Source: Campylobacter fetus subsp. testudinum 03-427 (GTDB lineage: Bacteria; Campylobacterota; Campylobacteria; Campylobacterales; Campylobacteraceae). From it: a DNA stretch of 64,000 nucleotides. A program made the translations under genes and the position numbers. Under the pieces are notes generated by a model. The model had not been told where the DNA came from, did no database searches, and was given only the letters and a program-made list of their open reading frames with translations. Every line of letters begins with the position of its first letter. Position 1 is the stretch's first letter. Of the stretch, positions 7,177-20,709 are shown in pieces. The stretch is taken from assembly GCA_000495505.1 (NCBI GenBank), contig CP006833.1, forward strand, positions 124,001 to 188,000, given 5' to 3'.

Positions 7177-8850
7177 CTATAGATAGCCATAAAGTCCGGC
7201 AAATATATATCCAAATATACAAGAACTTATAACTCCGATGAGTCCTGGGATAATAAAGCTGTGATTTATAACGTATTTACCTATATGTGTTGTTCCTGAA
7301 CGGTCAAATTGTATCGCCGCAAGGTCGCTTGGATATGTAGGTAAGATATAATAACCATAGCAAGCAGGAGCAAAAGCTAAAATAATAGCCGGACTCACGC
7401 CGATACCAAGAGCTAATGGAACAAATGCAACCAAAGCCGCTGCTTGAGAATTAACAAATTTAGATACTAAAAGTAGCATTATAGCGTATGTCCAAGGATA
7501 TTGAGTAACAACTCCTCCAAGCATATCTCTCATCATAGGAGTATGCACTCCAAACATAGTCTCAGCCATCCAAGATATCCCAAATACAGCTACAAGAGCT
7601 ATCATACCTGAGCGGAAAATCTCGTTTTTGCCTATATTTCCAGCATTTGTAGGAGTAAATATCAATATAAGAGCGCCAGCCAAAAGCATAAAAATTTGAA
7701 TAGTATCAACCATACTTAGCGTAGTTTTGCCCGCTACTTTATTTGATAAAGAGATAGTTGAGTTTGGATACTCTTTTACTTCGCCTTTTACGTTTGTATA
7801 AACAACGCTACCTTGCTCGTTTTGAGAAAGCATTAATTTTGAACCATCGTTTTGTGTGATAGTTAGTCCAGAGATATTATTAGCAACGCTTTTTATCTTG
7901 CTGCTAGAGATATCTATACTAGAGCCTACAACTTCAGCTTTTGCATCTTTTAAAACGATTTTTTCTAAGATTTTTTGTTCTGTTGGATACGCAGCTACGA
8001 TTTGAACTACTGCGCCATCTTTGTTTGAGTTCCAAGCCGGTCTTAGGTCTTTGAAATATCCTAAAGTAGCAACTACTGCTATAGTTCCTAAAAATATCCA
8101 CATAGCAGCCCAGCTAGTACCAGGAAGTTTTTTACCAAGAAGAGTTGTGCCGTCTCCATATACGTATTTTTTTACTTCAGGATCTTTGATTCTCTCTTGA
8201 AATCCAAGGTCTTTATCAAGATCTTTTCCTCTAAACCAAGAAAAAATTCCAACACATAAAACGCCAAGATATGTTGAAGGGATTGTTATCTTAAGAAGAT
8301 CTAAGTAACCATCAAATCCGGCTAAATGATGCTCTGCGTTGATAAGAAACGCAGTTAAAGTTACGACTGCGACTGAAACCGGGCTTGCTATGATACCCAT
8401 TTGAGAGGCGATCGAACTAGCAGCCATAGGGCGTTCTGGACGAATTCCGTTTTTGATAGCTACATCATAAATGATAGGAAGCATTGTATAAACAACGTGT
8501 CCTGTTCCACAAAGTATCGTAAGAGTAGAAGTTACGAATGGAGCTAAAATGCTTATGTATTTTGGATTTTTACGTAGTACTTTTTCTGCGATCTGAAGCA
8601 TAACATCAAGTCCGCCACTTGCTTGTAAGGTCGCACTAGCAACAACAACTGCTAGTATAGTAAGCATAACCGAAATTGCAGGCTTTCCTGGCTGCACACC
8701 AAATGCAAATACTAAAACTATAAGACCTATACCGCCAAGAAGACCTAAAGCTATACCGCCTTTTTTTGCTCCGTAAAATAGACAAATAAGTACAATTAAT
8801 AGTTGAATTGTAAATTGCCAACCTTCACTTAGATTTATAAGAAAATCCAT
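7177..8850 (-). CDS. dcuB: Anaerobic C4-dicarboxylate transporter DcuB with extra domain
   Basis: A 557-residue membrane protein close to E. coli DcuB in both halves (for example [20 protein letters not shown] near residue 21 and [15 protein letters not shown] near the end). DcuB exchanges fumarate, aspartate or malate for succinate during fumarate respiration. E. coli DcuB is about 446 residues; the difference is a hydrophilic insert at about residues 273-378, between the DLRPAW segment and the next helix. The insert reads like a small beta-rich domain. The ribosome site is AAGGGAGAAAAT. Divergent from bacA. Confidence 0.9.
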   Translation of the reverse strand: MDFLINLSEGWQFTIQLLIVLICLFYGAKKGGIALGLLGGIGLIVLVFAFGVQPGKPAISVMLTILAVVVASATLQASGGLDVMLQIAEKVLRKNPKYISILAPFVTSTLTILCGTGHVVYTMLPIIYDVAIKNGIRPERPMAASSIASQMGIIASPVSVAVVTLTAFLINAEHHLAGFDGYLDLLKITIPSTYLGVLCVGIFSWFRGKDLDKDLGFQERIKDPEVKKYVYGDGTTLLGKKLPGTSWAAMWIFLGTIAVVATLGYFKDLRPAWNSNKDGAVVQIVAAYPTEQKILEKIVLKDAKAEVVGSSIDISSSKIKSVANNISGLTITQNDGSKLMLSQNEQGSVVYTNVKGEVKEYPNSTISLSNKVAGKTTLSMVDTIQIFMLLAGALILIFTPTNAGNIGKNEIFRSGMIALVAVFGISWMAETMFGVHTPMMRDMLGGVVTQYPWTYAIMLLLVSKFVNSQAAALVAFVPLALGIGVSPAIILAFAPACYGYYILPTYPSDLAAIQFDRSGTTHIGKYVINHSFIIPGLIGVISSCIFGYIFAGLYGYL

Positions 8851-8979
8851 ATTTTCTCCCTTATTTATAAAGTATTGGTAATAATTGTATTCCTATTAAT
8901 TTTAAATTCTACTTAAATATTACTGTAAAAATATATTAATTATTAATATTCATAAAAAATAAATTTGTAAAAAATGTGC

Positions 8980-8985
8980 TATAAT
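8980..8985 (+). promoter_or_regulatory. -10 box upstream of bacA
   Basis: TATAAT in GTGCTATAATCAG, 25 bases ahead of the bacA start, with a TTGTAAA about 17 bases further upstream as a weak -35. The same 160-base divergent region must also hold the dcuB promoter on the minus strand. Confidence 0.6.
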
Positions 8986-9010
8986 CAGCTAAATTTATAA
9001 GGGTTTATGG

Positions 9011-9979
9011 ATGTTTTCATCGTTTTTTAAAAGTAAAAAATGGTCGCTTTGGGCTTATGGCGGACTTCTTGTGATAATCATTTCGTTAGTGCTTCAAACA
9101 AGGCTAAATGTAGCAATTAATGATTGGTATAAAGATTTTTACGATATTTTACAAAATGTCAAAGATCATTCTATAGATGAGTTTTGGGCTGGAATTTGGA
9201 AGTTTTTATTTATCGCTATGCCTTATGTTATTATCGCTACTCTTACTAGTTTCTTTGCTAGTCATTGGGTATTTCGTTGGAGAGAGGCGATGACTTTTGC
9301 TTATGTTGATGTCTGGAAAAAATGTGAAAAAGATATAGAGGGTTCTAGTCAGCGTATGCAAGAAGATGTTTATAGATTTGCTAAGATAACAGAGACTTTG
9401 GGGCTTCAAGTTCTTAGAGCCATTATGACTCTTATAGCTTTTATACCGGTTTTATGGGGACTTAGTAAAGGTGTTGATCTACCTATCATCAAAGATATCC
9501 CTGGATCATTAGTCTGGGTGGCGCTTATAGTTAGCGTTGGAGGACTTATAATATCATGGTTTGTCGGTATCAAACTACCAAAACTAGAATATAACATACA
9601 AAGAAGCGAAGCCGCATTTAGAAAAGAGCTTGTATATGCCGAAGATGATAAGATAAATTATGCTAAAAACGAGACCGTTGTAGAGCTATTTACAGGGCTT
9701 AGGATAAATTTTTATAGACTATTTTTGCATTATGGTTACTTTAATATCTGGTTGATCTCATTTTCTCAATTTATGGTTATAGTGCCTTTTATGATAATGG
9801 GAGCAGGACTTTTTACTGGTCTTATCACTCTTGGTATTTTAGTGCAAGTTAGCAACGCATTTGATCAAGTAAGAAGCAGTTTTAGCGTATTTATAGATAA
9901 TTGGACTACTATAACTGAGCTTAGAAGTATTCACAAACGTTTAGATGAATTTGAGAAGAATATCAAATTTAAAGGATAA
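9011..9979 (+). CDS. bacA: SbmA/BacA-family peptide transporter
   Basis: A 322-residue inner-membrane protein of the SbmA/BacA family, with about seven transmembrane helices and the family motifs WRWREAMT-like FRWREAMTF, RMQEDVYRFA and the KLEYNIQRSEAAFRKEL stretch followed by a glutamate-rich loop. These proteins import peptides such as microcins, bleomycin and proline-rich antimicrobial peptides using the proton gradient. It is shorter than E. coli SbmA at the N-terminus, as is usual in Campylobacter. It ends 8 bases before the protease gene, which is probably co-transcribed. Confidence 0.88.
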   Translation: MFSSFFKSKKWSLWAYGGLLVIIISLVLQTRLNVAINDWYKDFYDILQNVKDHSIDEFWAGIWKFLFIAMPYVIIATLTSFFASHWVFRWREAMTFAYVDVWKKCEKDIEGSSQRMQEDVYRFAKITETLGLQVLRAIMTLIAFIPVLWGLSKGVDLPIIKDIPGSLVWVALIVSVGGLIISWFVGIKLPKLEYNIQRSEAAFRKELVYAEDDKINYAKNETVVELFTGLRINFYRLFLHYGYFNIWLISFSQFMVIVPFMIMGAGLFTGLITLGILVQVSNAFDQVRSSFSVFIDNWTTITELRSIHKRLDEFEKNIKFKG

Positions 9980-9987
9980 ATTTATAA

Positions 9988-10788
9988 ATGAAAAGTACGT
10001 TTTTTGCTATTTTGGCTTTAGTGATTTTAGGTGGATGTTTTTATAGCTCAACAAAGCCAACAGTTTCACAAGCCAGTCATTCTCAGCTATTTTTAGTAAG
10101 CAAAGAGCAGATGGACGCTGGTGCTAAAGATGCTTATAATAAAGTTTTAATAGCAGCCAAAAACAAAAACAAGCTAAATACCAACATCAAAGAAACCAAA
10201 CGAGTAAGAGATATATCAAGCAGACTTATATCACAAGTCGGTGTTTTTAGAAGTGATGCTAGGAGTTGGGATTGGCAAGTAAATGTTATAAATGAAAGTA
10301 CGATAAATGCGTGGTGTATGCCAGGAGGCAAAATCATAGTTTATAGCGGAATAATAGAAAAATTAAATTTAAATGACAATGAACTAGCCGCTATAATAGG
10401 TCACGAGATCTCTCACGCTTTAAGAGAACATAGCAGAGAAAATGCTAGTATAGATTTAGCTAAGAATGCGGCTATCACGATCAGCGGTAAGCTTTTAGGT
10501 CTTGATGAGGCTAGTATGAATTTGGCAAATTTGGCTACAAAATATACGATAACTCTTCCATTTTCACGTTCAAACGAAAGCGAAGCAGACGCTATGGGAG
10601 CTGAATTAATGGCAAGAGCAGGATTTGATCCAAATTCTGCGATAACTCTTTGGGAAAAGATGTCAAAACTAAGCTCATCATCTGCGTTGCAGATAACTTC
10701 AACCCACCCATCTCATTTTGCTAGGATAAACGACTTAAAAAATATCGTTAAAAAAGTAGAACCTTTATATTTAAGCTCACAAAAGTAG
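9988..10788 (+). CDS. M48-family metalloprotease lipoprotein
   Basis: A 266-residue lipoprotein: signal sequence ending in the lipobox LGGC (C17), then an M48 zinc peptidase domain with HEISH at 139-143 and the downstream SNESEAD segment (195-201) that supplies the third zinc ligand. Its size and layout match the LoiP/YggG and BepA-like periplasmic proteases that take part in outer-membrane quality control. It lies 8 bases after bacA and ends before a strong bidirectional terminator. Confidence 0.88.
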   Translation: MKSTFFAILALVILGGCFYSSTKPTVSQASHSQLFLVSKEQMDAGAKDAYNKVLIAAKNKNKLNTNIKETKRVRDISSRLISQVGVFRSDARSWDWQVNVINESTINAWCMPGGKIIVYSGIIEKLNLNDNELAAIIGHEISHALREHSRENASIDLAKNAAITISGKLLGLDEASMNLANLATKYTITLPFSRSNESEADAMGAELMARAGFDPNSAITLWEKMSKLSSSSALQITSTHPSHFARINDLKNIVKKVEPLYLSSQK

Positions 10789-10820
10789 TTTTTTTATCAG
10801 GATTATTTCAAATTTATATA

Positions 10821-10854
10821 TCTAAATTTGCAGCTTTTATACTGCAAATTTAGA
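10821..10854. terminator. Bidirectional terminator
   Basis: A perfect 13-base inverted repeat (TCTAAATTTGCAG / CTGCAAATTTAGA) with an 8-base loop between the convergent M48 protease gene and the lactate permease gene. Confidence 0.75.
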
Positions 10855-10861
10855 ATTAAGA

Positions 10862-12457
10862 TCAAGCAGTTGGGATTATAAATGGTAACCAGTGAGCTAT
10901 GATATAGGTTATAGCTCCACAAGCTATTATAAATCCTATCGAGTATTTTACTGTAAATCTAAATAGATCACTTTCTTTTCCTACTAAACCAACAGCCGCG
11001 CACGCTATAGCTATACTTTGCGGACTTATCATTTTGCCAACTACGCCGCCAAATGTATTTGCTGCTAAGAACAGTACGTCAAGACCTTGTTTAACTGTCG
11101 CATCAGGTGCGCTCATAAGTGCGTTTGCAGCTGCTACTTGAAGCGAGCCAAATAGTAAGTTTGAGCTAGTATCTGAGCCTGTGAGAAATACTCCTAACCA
11201 ACCTATAATAGGAGAGAAAAATGCAAATGCGTCTCCTGTTTGAGCAAGAGCTGTTCCCATAAGACTTGCTTGACCGCTTTTTTCGGCTAAAACCGCGTAA
11301 GCGACAACTAGACCTATTGTAAGTACAGGAATTTTCATCTCTTTTAAAGTATCTTTGGCTGCTAGAGCAACTGTTTTTGCATTTACACTTAGTATAAATA
11401 TACTTACTATACCAGCTAAAAGTATAGCCGTACCTGCTGTAAGTATTAAGTCTAGTCTAAATTTGATATCTTCATATATAACAAACGTCATACCAGTAAA
11501 TTCAAACATTCCTCCAGCTTTAAATAGTGCTTTGAAGCTAGGAATTTGCCAGATTATTACAGCTATTACTAACATAACAAAAGGCGCCCACGCTAACCAA
11601 ATATCTTTTAGAGGTATTAATTGCCCGTCGTCTTTATATTCGCTTCCATCTACTCTGAATATATTTTTTGGTTTCCAAATTTTTAAAAATGCAGATGTAA
11701 CTATGATAGATACTATCGCCGAAATGATATCAGGAAGTTCTGGTCCGATATGATTTGAGCTATAAAACTGTGTTGCAGCAAAGCTGATAGTAGCTACAAA
11801 TATCGCAGGAAACGTCTCTTTAACGCCTCTAAATCCATCCATTAAAAACACAATAAAAAACGGAACAAAAAGACTAACAGGCGGCAGCATTCTTCCTACC
11901 ATTGCTGAGATAACGTTTTGATCAACATTTACAGCTTGAGCCATAGCTATAATAGGAATTCCAACAGCACCAAACGCAACTGGAGCTGTATTTGCTATCA
12001 AACAAAGACCAGCAGCGTATAAAGGACGAAGACCAAGTCCAACTAGCAAAGCTGCAGTGATCGCAACAGGTCCGCCAAATCCTATAGCGCCTTCTAAAAA
12101 TGAACCAAAACAAAACGCGATCAATATAACTTGAATTCTATGATCTGGAGTTATACTCATTACGCTATGTTTTAGTACGTTAAAGTATCCACTCTTATCA
12201 GAGAGTTTGTACAAAAATATCGCTGCGATGATAATCCATGCGATAGGCCATAAGCCTTTTAAAAATCCACCTGCAAATGATGCTAAAGCTTTAACCACGG
12301 ACATATCATTGAGTGTGATAGCTATGATAAAACTTAGAGCAACTGTAGTTGCGGCAGCTATCCAACCTTTTAGCTTGAGCCATACTAAAGCTACAAAAAA
12401 TAGTATAATAGGCAATCCGCTAATAGCAGCATGTAGCCAATTTACTTCATTGGTCAT
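10862..12457 (-). CDS. lctP: L-lactate permease
   Basis: A 531-residue polytopic membrane protein of the LctP/LldP family (about 12-14 helices), with family segments FLEGAIGFGGPVAI, LIANTAPVAFGAVGIP and the C-terminal SPQSIAIA. It imports lactate by proton symport. In C. jejuni the homologue sits with the lactate oxidation genes; here no lactate dehydrogenase is adjacent. The ribosome site on the minus strand is AAGGAGACTTA. It is transcribed divergently from the CNNM gene. Confidence 0.92.
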   Translation of the reverse strand: MTNEVNWLHAAISGLPIILFFVALVWLKLKGWIAAATTVALSFIIAITLNDMSVVKALASFAGGFLKGLWPIAWIIIAAIFLYKLSDKSGYFNVLKHSVMSITPDHRIQVILIAFCFGSFLEGAIGFGGPVAITAALLVGLGLRPLYAAGLCLIANTAPVAFGAVGIPIIAMAQAVNVDQNVISAMVGRMLPPVSLFVPFFIVFLMDGFRGVKETFPAIFVATISFAATQFYSSNHIGPELPDIISAIVSIIVTSAFLKIWKPKNIFRVDGSEYKDDGQLIPLKDIWLAWAPFVMLVIAVIIWQIPSFKALFKAGGMFEFTGMTFVIYEDIKFRLDLILTAGTAILLAGIVSIFILSVNAKTVALAAKDTLKEMKIPVLTIGLVVAYAVLAEKSGQASLMGTALAQTGDAFAFFSPIIGWLGVFLTGSDTSSNLLFGSLQVAAANALMSAPDATVKQGLDVLFLAANTFGGVVGKMISPQSIAIACAAVGLVGKESDLFRFTVKYSIGFIIACGAITYIIAHWLPFIIPTA

Positions 12458-12781
12458 TAAGTCTCCTTATAATGTTTTATGATATGGCACTACTATATCA
12501 AAAAAAATTAAGTTTTATAAAGAAAACTTATTCAATTTATCAAAAAAATAGTCAGTGTGTTTAAATTTGTTACATATAAGGCGATATTTTAATAGTTTAT
12601 TACAAAATATTTTAAATATCATAGTTTAAATTTAAATTTATAATTGTTTAAATTTGAAACATATCATACAAAATTTATATTTACTTTTTATAAGTTTTAA
12701 ATTTGAATTATGAATCGTTTAATATATTTTTGTAAAAAATTTGATATAATTATGAAAATTTTTTCTAAATAAGGATATTAA
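12458..12781. other. Divergent promoter region lctP / CNNM gene
   Basis: 324 bases of very AT-rich DNA without a gene. A TATAAT box at 12745-12750 with TTTTTGTAAA upstream is the probable promoter of the plus-strand CNNM gene. The lctP promoter must lie near 12480-12560 on the minus strand, but no box stands out. Repeated AAATTT tracts are normal for this genome. No RNA gene is recognised. Confidence 0.6.
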
Positions 12782-14104
12782 TTGGACACGGAACCCATTC
12801 TTATGATTATACTTGCTGCTATTTTTATATTTTTAAACGGCTTTTTCGTTTTATCTGAATTTTGTATTGTTAAAGTCAGAAAATCAAGGCTTGAAGAGCT
12901 TGTAAAAGATAGAGTCCCAAATGCAAAACTCGCCTACAAAATGTCAAATTCCCTAGATACTTATCTTAGCGCTACTCAACTTGGTATCACTCTTAGTTCG
13001 CTTGCTCTTGGTTGGATAGGTGAGCCTGCGGTTGCAAATGTGATAGAATCGCCTCTTAAAAACTACTTTGGTATAGAAGGAGTGGCTGTTCATACGATAT
13101 CATTTATTATAGCTTTTAGCATTATTACTTTTTTGCATGTTGTATTAGGTGAGCTTGTACCAAAGTCTGTAGCTATAGCAAAATCAGAAAAAGCAGTTCT
13201 TATCATAGCTAGACCGTTATATTTCTTTTGGATTATATTTTTTCCTATTATAAAGATGTTTGATTTTATGGCTGGAATATTTTTAAAACTCATAGGTATA
13301 AAGCCAGCCAAAGATAGTGAGCTTGCTCACTCTGAAGAGGAGATAAAAATTATAGTCGGAGAGAGTTTAAAAGGCGGTGTTTTAGATAGTATGGAAAGCG
13401 AAATCATCAAAAATGCGGTAGATTTCAGCGATACTGTTGCAAAAGAGATCATGACTCCTAGAAAAGACGTCGTATGTTTAAATAAGCAAAAGAGTTTTGA
13501 AGAAAATATGCAAGTCATTCAAAATAGCAAATTCACTAGATTTCCATATATAGATGGAAGCAAAGATGTTGTTTTAGGTATGATACATATAAGAGATATT
13601 CTTCAAAATGATCTAATAGGGCAAAATACAAATCTAGATAAAATCGTACGCAAATTTATAATTGTTCCTGAAAATAGCTCTATCTCAAAAATATTAGTAA
13701 TGATGAATAAAGATAGAATTTCAGCAGCCCTTGTTGTTGATGAGTACGGCGGAACTGCAGGACTTCTTACTATGGAAGATATCATAGAAGAGATAGTAGG
13801 AGATATAAATGATGAGCATGATGACAAAAACCAAAGCTACAAAAAGATTTCCGAGCATAGTTATGAGTTCAACGGTAGATTTGATATAGAAAGTGTTGAA
13901 GAGATTATGGAGATAAGTTTTGATGAAGAAACTGAGCAGCTAACTATAGGTGGATACGTGTTTAATCTTTTTGAAAGACTTCCAGTAGTCGGCGATACTA
14001 TTGAGGATGAAAACTGTATTTATGAAGTTCTGAAAATGGATGGAACTAGTATATTAACGGTAAAAGCAACTCTTAAATTCGAAGATTCTAATAATTTTAT
14101 TTAG
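12782..14104 (+). CDS. CNNM/CorC-type membrane protein with paired CBS domains
   Basis: A 440-residue protein. The N-terminal CNNM/DUF21 domain has about four transmembrane helices (from residue 7 to 160), followed by two CBS domains (about 205-330, including TPRKDV and VVDEYGGTAGL) and a C-terminal CorC_HlyC domain (about 350-435). The family is linked to magnesium, cobalt or other cation efflux, and is often labelled haemolysin without evidence. The start is a TTG at 12782 placed 6 bases after AAGGA; the first ATG, at 12803, has no ribosome site and would remove part of the first helix. Confidence 0.85.
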   Translation: MDTEPILMIILAAIFIFLNGFFVLSEFCIVKVRKSRLEELVKDRVPNAKLAYKMSNSLDTYLSATQLGITLSSLALGWIGEPAVANVIESPLKNYFGIEGVAVHTISFIIAFSIITFLHVVLGELVPKSVAIAKSEKAVLIIARPLYFFWIIFFPIIKMFDFMAGIFLKLIGIKPAKDSELAHSEEEIKIIVGESLKGGVLDSMESEIIKNAVDFSDTVAKEIMTPRKDVVCLNKQKSFEENMQVIQNSKFTRFPYIDGSKDVVLGMIHIRDILQNDLIGQNTNLDKIVRKFIIVPENSSISKILVMMNKDRISAALVVDEYGGTAGLLTMEDIIEEIVGDINDEHDDKNQSYKKISEHSYEFNGRFDIESVEEIMEISFDEETEQLTIGGYVFNLFERLPVVGDTIEDENCIYEVLKMDGTSILTVKATLKFEDSNNFI

Positions 14105-14577
14105 TAATACCCAAGGCAAAGCGTATCAGTAAGTTTGATACGCTTTTCTAGCGGAGTAGGTGAAAAATACTTGCACTTTTCTATGTAAATATGCGTTTTA
14201 TAATCAAGCCCCAAATCATCATATAGCTTTTTCAAATTTATAAATTTAAATTTAGCTATATTTCTAATTTCTAATCTATCATATAAATTTGAACCGTTTG
14301 ATTTTGTTAAGTGAGAGCTAGAAAGCCCTGTAAATGAGCAAAATGCGCTAGAAAGAACAAATCCGTCTAAATTCGAACAGCTTTTTAAATAAATTTGGTA
14401 TTTTTCCGGAATTGATTTTTTGTGTAAAAATACCGCTCTTGAGTTTTGATATGACGCACAAACTCCATTTTTCCAAAATAGATAAGCATTCGAGCTTATA
14501 TTTGCTAATTTATATATTTCGTAGTTCAAGACGTATTCATCTAAAAATTCGTTGCACGGTAGTGTTATTTTGAGCAT
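14101..14577 (-). CDS. Hypothetical protein
   Basis: A 158-residue protein that I do not recognise. It has no signal peptide or membrane helix. It is rich in aromatic residues, serine and lysine, and has five cysteines with no obvious metal-binding spacing. It overlaps the end of the convergent CNNM gene by 4 bases and stands alone. Its codon use resembles its neighbours, so I take it as a real gene, probably a genus-specific one. Confidence 0.6.
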   Translation of the reverse strand: MLKITLPCNEFLDEYVLNYEIYKLANISSNAYLFWKNGVCASYQNSRAVFLHKKSIPEKYQIYLKSCSNLDGFVLSSAFCSFTGLSSSHLTKSNGSNLYDRLEIRNIAKFKFINLKKLYDDLGLDYKTHIYIEKCKYFSPTPLEKRIKLTDTLCLGYY

Positions 14578-15033
14578 ATAAACCTCGTTAGTTAGAATTT
14601 AAAATAAATTTTATTATAATCCAAATTTAGTATTATTTTATCTGAATAATGCATATATAATTTATAAATCTAGTCAAAATTGTAGAATTTTATAATCACA
14701 TAGATTATTTTGCAATTTCCTTATCATTTTAAGCCTCCTTTAAGCACTACTCTTGTATAATTCCAACTCACGAAACGGGAAAGACCTTTTAACTCTTTGT
14801 TAGAAATCATTTTTTTTATTTTCGATGTTTTTTAAATTTATAAATGTTAAACTATTTTTTAAAGTCAATCTTTGAAATCTAAACAAGTGATCGATTGAGC
14901 CAGAACTACTTTTAAAGTTAGTTCTTTGAGTATAAAAGTAATTATATTATCTTTATACTTATTAATATATAAAAACATTAAAAAGTTTTTTAGATTAAAA
15001 ACTTCATAATACGAATAATTATTTATTCAACAT
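14578..15033. promoter_or_regulatory. rRNA operon promoter and 16S leader
   Basis: 456 bases upstream of 16S. TATAAT at 14756-14761 is the likely rRNA promoter -10. Downstream, AACTCTTTGTTA (about 14790-14802) resembles a boxA antitermination site. The leader then contains the 5' arm of the 16S processing stem (14864-14900). No gene is seen. Confidence 0.6.
14864..14900 (+). other. 5' arm of the 16S rRNA processing stem
   Basis: This stretch pairs with 16602-16637 behind 16S, for example GATTGAGC with GCTCAATC and CTAAACAAGTG with CACTTGTTTAG, with small mismatches. The pair would enclose pre-16S rRNA in a long helix, the expected RNase III substrate. The 3' arm ends 3 bases before tRNA-Ala. 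Confidence 0.75.
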
Positions 15034-16548
<1,515 letters not shown>

Positions 16549-16640
16549 CTAGAGTACAATACTAGTACGTCTCACAACTACTAGTAAAAGAAAGATACGA
16601 TAGCTCAATCACACTTGTTTAGGTTTGAGAGATTGACAAT

Positions 16641-16716
16641 GGGGAATTAGCTCAGCTGGGAGAGCGCCTGCTTTGCACGCAGGAGGTCAGCGGTTCGATC
16701 CCGCTATTCTCCACCA
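16641..16716 (+). tRNA. tRNA-Ala (UGC)
   Basis: A 76-base tRNA in the 16S-23S spacer with anticodon TGC in the loop TTTGCAC between CCTGC and GCAGG, acceptor GGGGAAT pairing with ATTCTCC, and an encoded CCA. It starts only 3 bases after the 16S processing stem. Confidence 0.97.
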
Positions 16717-17099
16717 TAGTTTAAATTTATATCTATATTCTAAACTCTAATTAGAGAGCTTGATTTAATACCAAACTTTCTAATTAGACTTTAGTCTAAA
16801 CGTTATTTAAAATATCATTGTTAAAGTCACAATCAAGTTTTAATAAAATAAAACAATTTTACAGGACTTGTTAAAGCTTTAAATAGAGACTACTTTAGCA
16901 AATAGTTAATTAAACAATCTGTTATCCCAATAACTAAACATATTAACTATTAAGTTTAACATCACAATCTATTATGTTTTAAAACTTACTTAATAGTGGT
17001 TAATGCTTTCCGTCTTATAAGTCAATATTTAAACATTGTAAATCTAATATCTATATTTTTATAAAAGATTCTCTTTTAGAAAGATTAGTTATTTATTTT

Positions 17100-17122
17100 T
17101 ATCTTTAACAAGGAAGTGATGC
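17100..17122 (+). other. 5' arm of the 23S rRNA processing stem
   Basis: All 23 bases here, including AACAAGGAAGTGATGC, pair with 20202-20224 downstream of 23S (one G-U). This is the expected RNase III cleavage helix that releases pre-23S rRNA. Confidence 0.85.
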
Positions 17123-17219
17123 AAATTAGAATAATAATCTAAAATAAAAATATAAAATTCGTAACGATAATTTTTAATTAGTTTGATAGCAATCATAGGG
17201 TAACCCTACTTGTAGGGAC

Positions 17220-17284
17220 TTTAGTTTGTTCAAACTTTTTTAAAGTTTGTCGTAAATCTGAGCTTTGCTCAGATGCGAACTAAA
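17220..17284 (+). other. Cloverleaf-like leader just before 23S rRNA
   Basis: An outer stem TTTAGTTTG (17220-17228) with CGAACTAAA (17276-17284) encloses two perfect 8-base hairpins: CAAACTTT/AAAGTTTG (17231-17249) and ATCTGAGC/GCTCAGAT (17256-17274). The unit ends 3 bases before mature 23S. It sits within the pre-23S leader, inside the main processing stem. Confidence 0.65.
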
Positions 17285-17286
17285 AA

Positions 17287-20194
<2,908 letters not shown>

Positions 20195-20201
20195 TATATA
20201 A

Positions 20202-20224
20202 GCATCACTTCCTTGTTAAGGATA
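20202..20224 (+). other. 3' arm of the 23S rRNA processing stem
   Basis: Complement of 17100-17122, placed only 8 bases after the mature 23S end, whereas the 5' arm lies about 165 bases before the mature 5' end. Confidence 0.85.
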
Positions 20225-20295
20225 TAAATACCTTACAAAGAACATGTTTTACTGCAATTAAAACTAAAAAGACTTTAACGATAAATAACACAACA

Positions 20296-20344
20296 GTGTT
20301 AAATAAGAGAATAGCTAAACTATTTTTATTCTTTTATTTAACAC
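20296..20344 (+). other. Hairpin directly before 5S rRNA
   Basis: An 18-base inverted repeat (GTGTTAAATAAGAGAATA with TATTCTTTTATTTAACAC, one G-U) ends on the base before 5S. It is best read as a processing signal that defines the 5S 5' end. It has no T-run, so it should not terminate the operon. Confidence 0.7.
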
Positions 20345-20464
20345 TGCCCGTGGCTATACGTGAATAGGAAACGCCTTGCTCCATCTCGAACCAAGAAGCT
20401 AAGCTTTTCATGGCCGATGATACTCTCTCTTACTGGGATGTGGAAAAGTAGGTCGCTGCGGGCT
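20345..20464 (+). rRNA. rrf: 5S ribosomal RNA
   Basis: About 120 bases. The ends TGCCCGTGGC and GCTGCGGGC pair as helix I. Internal CCATCTCGAACC and GAAGCTAAGC-type segments are the conserved loop B and helix III sequences of bacterial 5S. It follows 23S by about 150 bases. No clear intrinsic terminator is visible downstream; the next 245 bases to 20709 are AT-rich and featureless. Confidence 0.95.
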
Positions 20465-20709
20465 TTGTGTTTATATTTTAACTCCTATCTTATTAAATCA
20501 ATAATTCATCTATCATCTAACTAATCAATCTTAATTAAACTCTTTGTTATTTTAAAGTTTTATCAATTGAGAGTTGATTCATAATTTATAAATAGATTAC
20601 TAAATTTATATCGCTTTTTAAAATATTTTTACTATTTTATTTTTTATAGGATTATTGTAAGAAATATATTTCTATCTCTTCAATATAGCTAGGTAGTGGT
20701 TTAGGATTG

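Larger units (their letters stand above)
16717..17286 (+). other. 16S-23S spacer after tRNA-Ala, without tRNA-Ile
   Basis: 570 bases. It contains the 5' arm of the 23S processing stem (17100-17122) and a compact structured leader (17196-17284) just ahead of 23S. The first 380 bases are AT-rich with no recognisable gene. The tRNA-Ile (GAU) that normally accompanies tRNA-Ala in Campylobacter spacers is not present: no sequence with its anticodon arm or a second T-arm GGTTCGA is seen. Confidence 0.75.

Noticed and set aside
11355-12482. Open frames antisense to the lactate permease
   Set aside because: They mirror the hydrophobic codon pattern of the real gene and have no ribosome sites.
12479-12500. 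Sigma-54 promoter suggested by TATGGCAC
   Set aside because: The downstream GC element (TTGC) is missing at the right spacing.
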